In this document: positions 15,765-23,319 of the stretch, piece by piece
Numbering within the stretch: the stretch's first letter is position 1
Layout: each line of letters opens with the position of its first letter
Assembly: GCF_014287635.1 (NCBI RefSeq)
Contig: NZ_JACOPH010000019.1
Coordinates: 1 to 41,168, forward strand
Source of the DNA: Roseburia zhanii
GTDB lineage: Bacteria; Bacillota; Clostridia; Lachnospirales; Lachnospiraceae
Direction: 5' to 3'
DNA: 41,168 nucleotides
Notes under the pieces: model-generated
The model's input: the letters and a program-made list of their open reading frames with translations, nothing else
Told to the model about the DNA's origin: nothing
Databases searched by the model: none
Program-made: the position numbers and the translations under genes

Positions 15765-17483
15765 TCACGGTAAACGCCCGTAGGCGTAAAAATGAGATTG
15801 CCAGTAGCTTGTATTCAAATTTGCGTAGCCGATGGGATCTCCGCAATGCAGCATTTTTCCATCACCGACATAAATCCCGCAATGGCTCACGCCCGGCGTG
15901 TCATAGGTGCCTTTGAAGAACACCAGATCACCGGGTTTGGGAGAACTGGTCGGCGTACAGATGTTATAGAGCCCCTGGGCTCCCAGCCTGCCCACATTCC
16001 AGCCGGAGTGATTGATGACCCACGAAACGTACCCCGAGCAATCAAAGGAAGTGGCAGGAGAACTGCCGCCCCACACATAGGGATAGCCGATATATTTCTG
16101 CGCCTCGGCAAGCATCGCGGCAAAGGTTTCATCGTCCAGATATTCTCCGGGCACTTCGTAATCACCGGGTTTCCCGGTAATGTACTTATTCACATAGGGA
16201 GAATCCGGAAACAGGTCAGGACGGTTTCCCAGCGTTGCCATATAGATGGCATACCGGGAAAGCTGATCCTCACCCATAACGTATACAGGCACATGGGACA
16301 AATCAAAATTTTCCAGCGTGACCGTACAGATGTAATAATCGTAAGGCACCTGATAGGTGTCCGTATGGGAGTTGCCATCCTCGTCCGTCCATGTGTCGGT
16401 TTCTGTGCGATACCGGGTTTCCACCACCACATCCTCCGTGAGAATATACTGGCGGTCAAACAGCATTTGCAGCGTTCCCTGTACTTCGTCTATTGTCCAT
16501 TGCCCCTCATGGAGCGCACACAAAAGAGAAAGCAGCACATAGGGGTCATGTTCGATTTCGTCCAGATCGAAGTGGTATTCGTCATAGTCATGGGTGCTTT
16601 CATAGGTGTCCAGATAATGCTGCAAATCATCTTCCAGCGCACAGTAGGCAGCTTCGGCGGCCAGCATATCCCGATCCTCGCAAGGATAGGTGCTGGCCCC
16701 TAATGCACCGGCCCCGGCGTTCCCCAGCATAAGCATGGTAGAGGAACAGGACTGCATAGCAAACAGGAGTAACACACAGAGCACCGCAACCACGGCACCT
16801 GCGGGATGACTTTTGACAAATTCCACTGCCCGGGCGGTCAGGTGTTCTGCGGCTGTGGCAGTTTTCCCAGCCGCAGCCGCGCCCTGCTTTGCAGCCTCCT
16901 TTGCCTGCTTGCGGTATTGCCTGCGAAGCCGTTGCTTTTGCCAGTAGCGGGTAAGGGCATTTTTCGTCAGCTCCGGGTGCTCCTGTGCGGCGGTGTGAAA
17001 ATGGTAGTCCGCCGTGTATTTGGTATAGCGGGCCTCGGCCTTGCGTACCACTTTTGCCGGATGTTCCCGGACTTTACGGCGCACAAAGCGGGAGCCGTGC
17101 CGCAGCGCGGTTTCTCCCACAAGCTCAGAACGGTGTGCGCCTTCTGTGCCGACATTTTCCTGTTCCACTTCAAAAATCTTGCCATGCACGAAGCTGTGAA
17201 CGGAACCACTGGCAACACGGCCTATGCGTTTTACCGGGCCGGGCTTTTTCGGCGGCTTTTGTTTTGCCAGCTTCTCCCGGGCCTGTTCCAGCTTTTCGCC
17301 TTGGGACTCCATACGGAGCTTTGCTGCCGCAGCCTGTTCTTGCTGGCTCTTTTTGCGGAACTTGGACTTTGGGACACTTTGTCCCGAAGTGTCGGAAGCC
17401 TCCGGCCCGGACTGCTCCTCGTCAGGGGCGTGGGCGGTCTGCGACCAAGCCTCCTCCTTGGCCTTATTCGTTTTTCGTTTCAT
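15765..17483 (-). CDS. Membrane NlpC/P60 cell-wall hydrolase (CD1107-like)
   Basis: This 572-residue protein has a basic cytoplasmic N-terminus (about 1-215) and one membrane segment (about 226-246, AGAVVAVLCVLLLFAMQS). A large extracellular region ends in a C40 peptidase domain (about 445-572): FDCSGYVSW holds the nucleophile cysteine and SHCGIYVGDG the catalytic histidine. Such enzymes cut peptidoglycan stem peptides so that the mating channel can cross the wall, like Orf14 of Tn916. It follows virB4 with a 20-base overlap. Codons 32-39 (SGQSVPK) are written by palindrome copy 8. Confidence 0.9.
   Translation of the reverse strand: MKRKTNKAKEEAWSQTAHAPDEEQSGPEASDTSGQSVPKSKFRKKSQQEQAAAAKLRMESQGEKLEQAREKLAKQKPPKKPGPVKRIGRVASGSVHSFVHGKIFEVEQENVGTEGAHRSELVGETALRHGSRFVRRKVREHPAKVVRKAEARYTKYTADYHFHTAAQEHPELTKNALTRYWQKQRLRRQYRKQAKEAAKQGAAAAGKTATAAEHLTARAVEFVKSHPAGAVVAVLCVLLLFAMQSCSSTMLMLGNAGAGALGASTYPCEDRDMLAAEAAYCALEDDLQHYLDTYESTHDYDEYHFDLDEIEHDPYVLLSLLCALHEGQWTIDEVQGTLQMLFDRQYILTEDVVVETRYRTETDTWTDEDGNSHTDTYQVPYDYYICTVTLENFDLSHVPVYVMGEDQLSRYAIYMATLGNRPDLFPDSPYVNKYITGKPGDYEVPGEYLDDETFAAMLAEAQKYIGYPYVWGGSSPATSFDCSGYVSWVINHSGWNVGRLGAQGLYNICTPTSSPKPGDLVFFKGTYDTPGVSHCGIYVGDGKMLHCGDPIGYANLNTSYWQSHFYAYGRLP
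17367..17389. repeat. 23-bp palindrome, copy 8
   Basis: Arms CTTTGGGACA and TGTCCCGAAG with spacer CTT, within codons 32-39 of the NlpC/P60 gene. Confidence 0.9.
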
Positions 17484-19824
17484 TCTTCATATCCTCCGGG
17501 CGGGTAGTCAGCAGGTCATAGATTTCTCCGCGAGGGAACCGATCCACAAACGGGATGGTCACATTTCCATAGAACAACAGCCCCTCGCCGGAATTGCTGT
17601 GTGTGATATAGGAAAGCTGGTGCTCGGAAATACCGAGCTGTTTTGCCAGAATGGTACGGTCACTCTGCGCCTGCGAAAGCAGAATCATAAAATCCGTGTT
17701 GTCCAGAATGTTCTCGATTTCACGGCTTGCCAAAAGGTCTTTGACGTTCTGCGTCAAAGCAGACGGCACACATCCTTTTTTACGCAGCATTTTCCAGACC
17801 GCCACAAAGTAGCTGGCTGTCAGTGGATCACGGAGCAGAATGTGAAACTCGTCAAAGTAGCACCAAGTTGCCGCGCCCTCGTGGAAGTTCTGATCCACCG
17901 CCTGCGAAACAAACTCGTTTGTGATGTGCATTGCAATCTTTCTAAGGTTTTCGCCCATGTTTTTCAGAACGATGCACACCACACGGCTGTCCGTCTTGAC
18001 GTTGGTAGGATGGTTAAAAAGATTGAGGGAGCCTGTACAATAAAGCTCTAAGGCAGTTGCCACGCGCCGGGCCTCGGGCTCCGGCTGGCGTAAGAGCTCT
18101 TCGTACAAATCCTGCAACAGCGGCGTTTTTGCGGTTTCCAATCCGAGCGCCTGCTCCCGGTACACCAAACGCACACAGCGGTCAATGACCGTCTTTTCAA
18201 TGGGCTGCAAGCCTTCCTTGCCGCCGACCACCAGCTCGCACAGGGACAAAAGAAAATCCGCCTTCATGGAAAGCGGGCTTTCTCCGGCAGCCATATTGAG
18301 CTCCACATCCATCGGATTGAGATGGTGCGGGCTGTCCGGGGCAATCTCGATCACCTGACCGCCCAGCCTTCGCACCAGCGGCGCGTATTCGCCCATCGGG
18401 TCAACCACGATGATCCGATCCTGCGGGATGGTGAGAAACACATTCAAGAGCTCGCGCTTTGCGGCAAAGCTCTTTCCGGAGCCCGTAGAGCCCAAGTACA
18501 TCCCGTTTGCCGATTTCAGCTTTTTGCGGTCAGCCATGATGACATTGTGAGAAAGTGCGTTCATGCCATAGTAGAGGGCCTGTCCAGCCATGCGGAGCTC
18601 CCTTGTCATAAAGGGGATAAAAATGGCTGTGGAGCTGGTTGTCATACCGCGCTGGATTTCTACCTCGTTGTAGCCAAGGGCCAGCGAAGAAACAAAGCCC
18701 TGTTCCTGTTGCCAGTCCAGACGGCGCAGAGCGCAGTTGTATTTCTGCGCGATGCCGCCCACGGTAAACACATCGTTTTCCAGCCGCTGGCGAGTAGGGG
18801 CAAGGTTTACCACCGTAAAGGTCAGCAGAAACATTCGCTCATTGCGGGATTGCAAATCAGCCAGAAGCTCCGCCGCGTCCTTGCTGAATGTAATCAGGTC
18901 AGGGGGAAGAATGTCCGGGTCATAGCCGGAGCGCACAGCCTTTCTCTGTTCCTCCACTTTCATTTTCCCAATGTCCGAGATTTTCCCCTTGATGGTCTTG
19001 ATTGCCTTGAGCTGATCCACGGTCTGAATGTGCATGGTCACGGTCATTTCCGCATCCAGCTCCAAGATTTCCGCCAGCAGCTTATCCGAAAGCTCCGATG
19101 CCATAATCTGCAAGTAGGACACCGCGCCCCAATACTGGCCGATACGGAATGTGCGGGACTGGCGGAAGTCGAGACTGTCCGGGGCAATAAAGTCTTTTGT
19201 GCCAAGCCCGGTCTGTGGGATGTCTTTCCACGAAAAGCGGAACGCCTCGCGGCTCCCCGGATGCATCTGGCTATGAAGCAGCGCAAGGCGGGCCCGCCCG
19301 TCCATAGGCTCCGAGGGAACGCCCAGCCGCTTAAAGTTTCCCATGACATCAGCCTCCACACGCTCCAGACGGGGCCGAGCCTCCGCAATCCCCTCGGCGG
19401 GTATGCCAAAGGTGATGTATTTTGAGCGTTCAATGCCGTTATTGCTTTTGGCAATCTGATTTTTCAGCATCCCGGTAAACTCGTCCCGGACGCTGTTATA
19501 GTTGTCATCCGCTTTCGGGATATTGACTTGATAGCGGCTGCGGGAATGGGAACGGCGATTGATAAAGGAAAGCTGGAACGGCAGCGAACTGTCAAAGTAG
19601 TTAAGAAATGAGCTCCATCCGCTGAATATGGCAGTCTGATCCTCGGTGGATGCCACGGAGTAATTGATGTCCTCATATTCCACGGTTTTTGTATAGAGCC
19701 CGCCCGGGAGCTTGCACACACCGTCCGGGTGCATGGACAGATACGGGATTGTCTGCTGGGCAGACAGGGCCGCCCGGCCTTTACCCTTGGCGGCGGCTCC
19801 GTTTTTCTTCTTTGTGTTTTTCAA
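17464..19824 (-). CDS. VirB4-type conjugation ATPase
   Basis: This 786-residue ATPase powers the type IV mating channel at the inner membrane face. Walker A is GSTGSGKS at about 445-452. The Walker B region is WCYFDEFHILL near 660, and VPSALTQNVKDLL follows. The N-terminal domain (about 25-430) has the usual VirB4/TraE pattern. The length is normal and no break is seen. The gene overlaps prgI at its start by 44 bases and the hydrolase gene at its end by 20 bases, so all three are translated from one message. Confidence 0.93.
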   Translation of the reverse strand: MKNTKKKNGAAAKGKGRAALSAQQTIPYLSMHPDGVCKLPGGLYTKTVEYEDINYSVASTEDQTAIFSGWSSFLNYFDSSLPFQLSFINRRSHSRSRYQVNIPKADDNYNSVRDEFTGMLKNQIAKSNNGIERSKYITFGIPAEGIAEARPRLERVEADVMGNFKRLGVPSEPMDGRARLALLHSQMHPGSREAFRFSWKDIPQTGLGTKDFIAPDSLDFRQSRTFRIGQYWGAVSYLQIMASELSDKLLAEILELDAEMTVTMHIQTVDQLKAIKTIKGKISDIGKMKVEEQRKAVRSGYDPDILPPDLITFSKDAAELLADLQSRNERMFLLTFTVVNLAPTRQRLENDVFTVGGIAQKYNCALRRLDWQQEQGFVSSLALGYNEVEIQRGMTTSSTAIFIPFMTRELRMAGQALYYGMNALSHNVIMADRKKLKSANGMYLGSTGSGKSFAAKRELLNVFLTIPQDRIIVVDPMGEYAPLVRRLGGQVIEIAPDSPHHLNPMDVELNMAAGESPLSMKADFLLSLCELVVGGKEGLQPIEKTVIDRCVRLVYREQALGLETAKTPLLQDLYEELLRQPEPEARRVATALELYCTGSLNLFNHPTNVKTDSRVVCIVLKNMGENLRKIAMHITNEFVSQAVDQNFHEGAATWCYFDEFHILLRDPLTASYFVAVWKMLRKKGCVPSALTQNVKDLLASREIENILDNTDFMILLSQAQSDRTILAKQLGISEHQLSYITHSNSGEGLLFYGNVTIPFVDRFPRGEIYDLLTTRPEDMKNETKNE

Positions 19825-20170
19825 TCACATCCTCCTTTCCAGCGCCCGGCCCGGCAAAGGGCGCATAAATGTTTTCGGTTCGGTAGGCCCTGATCCCCGG
19901 CCTTAGAAACTTGGCCCGGATGATGTTCCGCACCACCTTTTCAAAGGGTAAGCCGTCCTTTTCATACATGGCCAGCAGGAACGCCGGGAGCATAATTCCC
20001 AGCATGAGAAACATCGCCCCGGTATTGCCGAGGGTGCCACGGGTCAGCAGATAGGCCGGAATCCCCACTGCGCCCGCGCTGCCGAAGCAGACAAGCTGGC
20101 GTTTGGTGAGGTTGAAAGCCATCTTTGTTTTGATTTTGGATAAATCGTTTGGTACGTTTACATAGGGCAT
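19781..20170 (-). CDS. PrgI-family conjugation membrane protein
   Basis: This 129-residue protein begins MPYVNVPNDLSKIKTKMAFNLTKRQLVCF, the PrgI family signature. Two membrane segments follow (about 27-45 and 51-69), then YEKDGLPFEKVVRNIIRAKFLRPGIRAYRTEN. PrgI proteins are VirB3-like partners placed before VirB4 in Gram-positive conjugation modules, as here. AAAGGAG precedes the start. A palindrome lies 21 bases upstream. Confidence 0.9.
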   Translation of the reverse strand: MPYVNVPNDLSKIKTKMAFNLTKRQLVCFGSAGAVGIPAYLLTRGTLGNTGAMFLMLGIMLPAFLLAMYEKDGLPFEKVVRNIIRAKFLRPGIRAYRTENIYAPFAGPGAGKEDVIEKHKEEKRSRRQG

Positions 20171-20173
20171 AGA

Positions 20174-20746
20174 TCACACTCCTTTCTGTACTTCGGGACA
20201 ATGTGTCTCAAAGTCCGGGATGGTTGGTGTTACTTCATTTCCCCATACAGCCCAGCCGGGCGGGGTCTGCCTGGCAAAGAGCTCCACGCGGGGCAGATCG
20301 CCCATCAGGGAAATGATTTTGGCGCGGGCCTCGTCCGGCTTTTTGCTATGGGCTTCAATCGGGGAAATGATGAATTGATGAATGTTGGCAGCCTGCCGCT
20401 TTGGATGTCCCTTGGTTGCCAGCAGGCAGATTTCTGCATTGCCCCTTGTCCAGAAGCCAAGGCCGTAAAACCAGCTATCCGCCTTCTTGTTCTTTTTCAG
20501 CCAGACGAAAGCAACGCTTTTGTAGGTGAAGCCCCAAGCCTCGATCAGCCGGAGCGCCTCCGGGAGCTGCGGGAAAGTAGCCCATAAAAAGAGTGCGCTG
20601 TCCGGGGCTGCAAGATCAGCCACAGGCAACGCACATAAATCCTCAATGCTCATAGTTGGATAATGATTTTCCGCCGCGCCCTGTACTTTCTTAGCCGAGT
20701 AGCGCCAAGGGGGATCGGCGTAAATGATAGAATACTGCTGGATAAT
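20174..20746 (-). CDS. MT-A70-type adenine methyltransferase, apparent ATT start
   Basis: The frame runs from 20746 and includes YSIIYADPPWRYS, with the catalytic DPPW motif of MT-A70 methyltransferases. It then has YPTMSIEDLCALPV, LFLWATFPQLPEAL and the C-terminal ELFARQTPPGWAVWGNE. About 190 residues is normal for the family in ICEs. An ATG at 20653 would start after the catalytic motif and cannot be right. AAAGGAG lies five bases before ATT at 20746, and TAATT replaces the usual TAATG stop-start overlap with the upstream methyltransferase. The start therefore appears mutated from ATG to ATT. It may protect transferred DNA from restriction. Confidence 0.85.
   Translation of the reverse strand: MIQQYSIIYADPPWRYSAKKVQGAAENHYPTMSIEDLCALPVADLAAPDSALFLWATFPQLPEALRLIEAWGFTYKSVAFVWLKKNKKADSWFYGLGFWTRGNAEICLLATKGHPKRQAANIHQFIISPIEAHSKKPDEARAKIISLMGDLPRVELFARQTPPGWAVWGNEVTPTIPDFETHCPEVQKGV
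20191..20213. repeat. 23-bp palindrome, copy 9
   Basis: Arms CTTCGGGACA and TGTCTCAAAG with spacer ATG. It overlaps the last codons of the MT-A70 gene and lies 21 bases before prgI. Confidence 0.85.
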
Positions 20747-21525
20747 TACACTCCTTTCTCGCCGGAGCTTTTTACTGCCTGCGCCGCACGGATGCGCTCA
20801 CTGGCGGCGGCATAAAAGGACGGGGCCGTTTCAAAGCATACAAAGCGGCGTTCTGTGTTGATGGCTGCAATCGCGGTTGTGCCGGAGCCAACGCAAATGT
20901 CCGCGACCAGTTCTCCGGGGTGGGTATAGGTGCGGATCAGATACTCGCAGAGCTCCACGGGCTTCTGCGTGGGGTGGATGCCGCCGGACACCGTAGGCAC
21001 AAAAAGTACATTTCCGGGATAGCGGCGGCCATCGTTGGACTCCGATCCCTGCCGTTCAAATTTCCCATAGTTGGAGCTTGTACCGCTTCGGGAATGAACG
21101 CGGGCATAAGGCTTGCCATAAGTAAACTGCGGATTGTAGACCGGGGACTTCTGGTAAAACACCAAGATATTCTCGGACTTTTTCAGTGGAGCCCGGTTTG
21201 CATTGAGAAAGCCCGTTCCGCGCTCCTTGTACCAAATCCACTCATAGCGGAGCATGGCGAGGTTGGATGCGCCCAGCACCTTGTCAAAGGGGCACTGTGC
21301 GAAAAACAGCACTGCGCCATTCGGCTTGACTGCCCATTTCACCGCCTCCCACAGCTCCGGGAGCGGCAGGGGCACATCCCAATAATTCCGGGTTGTGCCG
21401 TAGGGCGGATCAGTCAGCAGCATATCCACGCTATGTTTTGGCAAAGAACGCAAGCCCTCGATGCCGTCCATGAGAAACAAGCCCTCTTTCGGGACACGTT
21501 GTCCCAAAGTGCGGCTATCGGTCAT
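20746..21525 (-). CDS. Site-specific DNA methyltransferase (N4/N6, DpnA type)
   Basis: This 259-residue protein starts at ATG 21525 after AAAGGAGG. It has the catalytic MLLTDPPYG motif near the N-terminus, then GGIHPTQKPVELCEYLIRTYTHPGELVADICVGSGTTAIAA, whose second part is SAM-binding motif I. This order (catalytic motif first) marks the beta class, N6-adenine or N4-cytosine. No restriction gene is beside it, so it is probably an orphan that alters the ICE methylation pattern to escape host restriction. Codons 6-13 (LGQRVPK) come from palindrome copy 10. Confidence 0.9.
   Translation of the reverse strand: MTDSRTLGQRVPKEGLFLMDGIEGLRSLPKHSVDMLLTDPPYGTTRNYWDVPLPLPELWEAVKWAVKPNGAVLFFAQCPFDKVLGASNLAMLRYEWIWYKERGTGFLNANRAPLKKSENILVFYQKSPVYNPQFTYGKPYARVHSRSGTSSNYGKFERQGSESNDGRRYPGNVLFVPTVSGGIHPTQKPVELCEYLIRTYTHPGELVADICVGSGTTAIAAINTERRFVCFETAPSFYAAASERIRAAQAVKSSGEKGV
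21487..21509. repeat. 23-bp palindrome, copy 10
   Basis: Arms TTTCGGGACA and TGTCCCAAAG with spacer CGT, within the first codons of the beta-class methyltransferase. Confidence 0.88.
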
Positions 21526-22246
21526 TGCGGGCCTCCTTTGCTTTGGCAGGTGCAGGCCGGGCGGCATTTTCTTTTCCAGCTTGTTTCGCGGCCTCGGCCA
21601 TCTGCTCCTTGATCGGGGCAGGCCGTACCGCCTGGGCCCGTGCAACAAGCTGTTCCACCGCCGCATGATACGCCTTCACACCAGCCGCGTTAATCCGCTC
21701 CTGTGTGGCGCGGTCAGGAATCCGAACCGTAGCCCGGTATCCCGTCCGGCTGGCAGGATCGGGTTTAGAGGGAGCTCCGAGAAAAATTCCGTTTTTCCCG
21801 TCCACAACCTTAAAATCGTCGATGACCACACCGCCAAAATTGACGCTGGCGAAGCCGATCAGTTTACCCTGCGGCTCAATCGGACGGACAGATACCGTGA
21901 TCGGAACAACCGCCTCCTGCAAGACAGCATCTGTCCGCATTTTTACTGCCTCATCAATGCTAACGCCCTTGACTTCTGCAAGCTCCGCGATGGGAGCATC
22001 AAACAGCCAGCGCCGCTCCTCCGCAGCAATCTGCTCCGGGGTCAGCAATACATCATCTTTCTTACTCAGATAAAATTCCTCCTTTCCGCTTGCCGGAGCA
22101 GGCTGGGCGGGGTCGTCCATCAGCTCTTTTCTTTGCAGGACGGCCTCCGTTTCCGCCATAAAGCGGTAAGCGTCCGCTTCAGTAAACTCCTCCGGCGTTT
22201 TTCCATTCCATAAGCGCGTTCCATCCGCCCCGTATCTTCTCGGCAT
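21515..22246 (-). CDS. SpoVG-domain ICE protein
   Basis: This 243-residue protein starts at ATG 22246 after AGGAGGAGG. The N-terminal third (MPRRYGADGTRLWNGKTPEEF) is an accessory domain of unknown role. Residues about 110-180 match the SpoVG fold: ITVSVRPIEPQGKLIGFASVNFGGVVIDDFKVVDGKNGIFLGAPSKPD. SpoVG proteins bind nucleic acid and regulate transcription; ICE versions are common but unstudied. The C-terminal tail is Ala/Lys-rich. It overlaps the methyltransferase start by 11 bases. Confidence 0.75.
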   Translation of the reverse strand: MPRRYGADGTRLWNGKTPEEFTEADAYRFMAETEAVLQRKELMDDPAQPAPASGKEEFYLSKKDDVLLTPEQIAAEERRWLFDAPIAELAEVKGVSIDEAVKMRTDAVLQEAVVPITVSVRPIEPQGKLIGFASVNFGGVVIDDFKVVDGKNGIFLGAPSKPDPASRTGYRATVRIPDRATQERINAAGVKAYHAAVEQLVARAQAVRPAPIKEQMAEAAKQAGKENAARPAPAKAKEARNDR

Positions 22247-22261
22247 AAGCACCTCCTCCTG

Positions 22262-23128
22262 TTAATGAGCGCCAAAGATACGCTGGGCAATGCTCCCGGT
22301 CTTAAAGAGCATGAAGCAAAGCAAAACCGTGTAGCCCACAGTTCCCCAAATCGCCCCGATGGGATCGCCGCTTGTTGCGATGCCTTGAATGAGCACCGCG
22401 TAAATTGCAACACATACAAGAATCAGCAGCCCTTGAAAGCCCACGGCAAACAGGGACTTGATGTAGTTTTGCCCGGTGCTGCCAAGCTCCCGGTTGGAAA
22501 GCGTAGCAACGGGGATGGGGGCCAGACTGGTCAGCAGATAGATTTCCAGCATCCTGCCATACACCAAAACGAAAATGATAATTCCCATCGCCTTCATCGT
22601 GAAGCCAATGAGCGCAGACTGCAGCCACAGCCCCAAAAGTGGCCCCAAGTCCATCGCCTCCAGCGAGGTTTCCAGTTCGGCAAGCATATCCGCCGAAACA
22701 TCGGTAGAGCCTTGAATCAGCCCGCCTGCCTGCGCGATAACGCTCTGCGATACATCGAACACGGCCATGACGATATTGAATGTGTTTGACAGGATTAAGA
22801 TTGCACAGGCCGTTTTGAATATCCATTTATAGAGGTTCGCAACGTCAACCTCGTGCATATTGTTCTTTTCCAAAAGCATCTGTATGAGCTCATAAGTGGC
22901 AACAAAGGTCAGCACCATTCCGGCAATCGGCAGGATCACCGTTTCGGAAAGCTGTCGGATCAGGGAGAAAACCCCGGCGTGCCACGCCGCCGGGGTAGTC
23001 CCTACCTGTGCCGCAATCTCTCCGACTTGGGTATTGACGGTATCAAAAAGCCCTTCGAGGTTTCCCATGATCCCGCCAATCAGAAGCTCTTTGAGCCAGT
23101 TTGTGAGCCAGTCGGTGAGAAAATCCAT
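22262..23128 (-). CDS. TrbL/VirB6-like conjugation membrane protein
   Basis: This 288-residue polytopic protein begins MDFLTDWLTNWLKELLIGGIMGNLEGLF, the usual start of the TrbL/VirB6-type protein in Tn1549/CTn modules. At least five hydrophobic segments follow (about 55-80, 100-125, 175-200, 220-245 and 255-275). It probably forms part of the inner-membrane channel with PrgI and VirB4. The gene directly upstream would be maff2, whose 3' end is present and whose 5' end has been displaced by IME-A. The native promoter has therefore been separated from this and all downstream transfer genes. Confidence 0.88.
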   Translation of the reverse strand: MDFLTDWLTNWLKELLIGGIMGNLEGLFDTVNTQVGEIAAQVGTTPAAWHAGVFSLIRQLSETVILPIAGMVLTFVATYELIQMLLEKNNMHEVDVANLYKWIFKTACAILILSNTFNIVMAVFDVSQSVIAQAGGLIQGSTDVSADMLAELETSLEAMDLGPLLGLWLQSALIGFTMKAMGIIIFVLVYGRMLEIYLLTSLAPIPVATLSNRELGSTGQNYIKSLFAVGFQGLLILVCVAIYAVLIQGIATSGDPIGAIWGTVGYTVLLCFMLFKTGSIAQRIFGAH

Positions 23129-23139
23129 AAGCGCCTACC

Positions 23140-23232
23140 TTAAAACAGGCCAGACAGCAGAGGGATCAGTGTGGTGCCAATGACGATGATGCCGCCGCCC
23201 GCCATGAGCTGCTTCATGCCCTGGGACTTTGC
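23140..23232 (-). pseudogene. Maff2 family protein, 3' fragment (30 codons)
   Basis: The minus-strand frame reads AKSQGMKQLMAGGG and ends GTTLIPLLSGLF before a TAA, which matches the C-terminus of Maff2 membrane proteins. Maff2 normally lies immediately upstream of trbL in these ICEs, as here. Upstream of the alanine codon the frame becomes unrelated (a run of leucines, then YHTS) because IME-A begins. The N-terminal half was looked for and is not in the window. Confidence 0.75.
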
Positions 23233-23246
23233 TGATGTGTGATAAA
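23231..23246. other. IME-A left junction inside maff2
   Basis: Homology to maff2 stops at about 23232, and GATGTGTGATAAAG follows with GA dinucleotides. The IME-A recombinase gene ends 87 bases further in. The crossover is placed to within about 10 bases. Confidence 0.55.
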
Positions 23247-23319
23247 GAAGTAGTAGAAGTGTAAAAAATTTTGCCGTTCCTATCCGGCGTTTGCGCATTG
23301 CGCCGGATAGGTCGGGCGG

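Noticed and set aside
16285..16300. Eleventh palindrome copy (TGGGACAAAT)
   Set aside because: Only the left half is present; the right arm does not match.
15792..17507. Several long plus-strand frames opposite the NlpC/P60 gene
   Set aside because: GC-rich antisense shadows of a gene with clear catalytic motifs and membrane segment.
18322..19425. 367-codon plus-strand frame
   Set aside because: Antisense of virB4. No family pattern, and the opposite strand has Walker motifs.
20174..20653. MT-A70 gene starting at ATG 20653
   Set aside because: That start would delete the DPPW catalytic motif, which is in frame upstream and preceded by a ribosome-binding site.
4681..21509. The 23-bp palindromes as simple rho-independent terminators
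   Set aside because: Most lack a T tract, several lie inside coding sequence, and the base sequence is conserved beyond what pairing needs.
4681..21509. The palindromes as LexA/SOS boxes or parS sites
   Set aside because: The GGGACA-N3-TGTCCC core does not match the clostridial LexA box (GAAC-N4-GTTC) or parS (TGTTTCACGTGAAACA).
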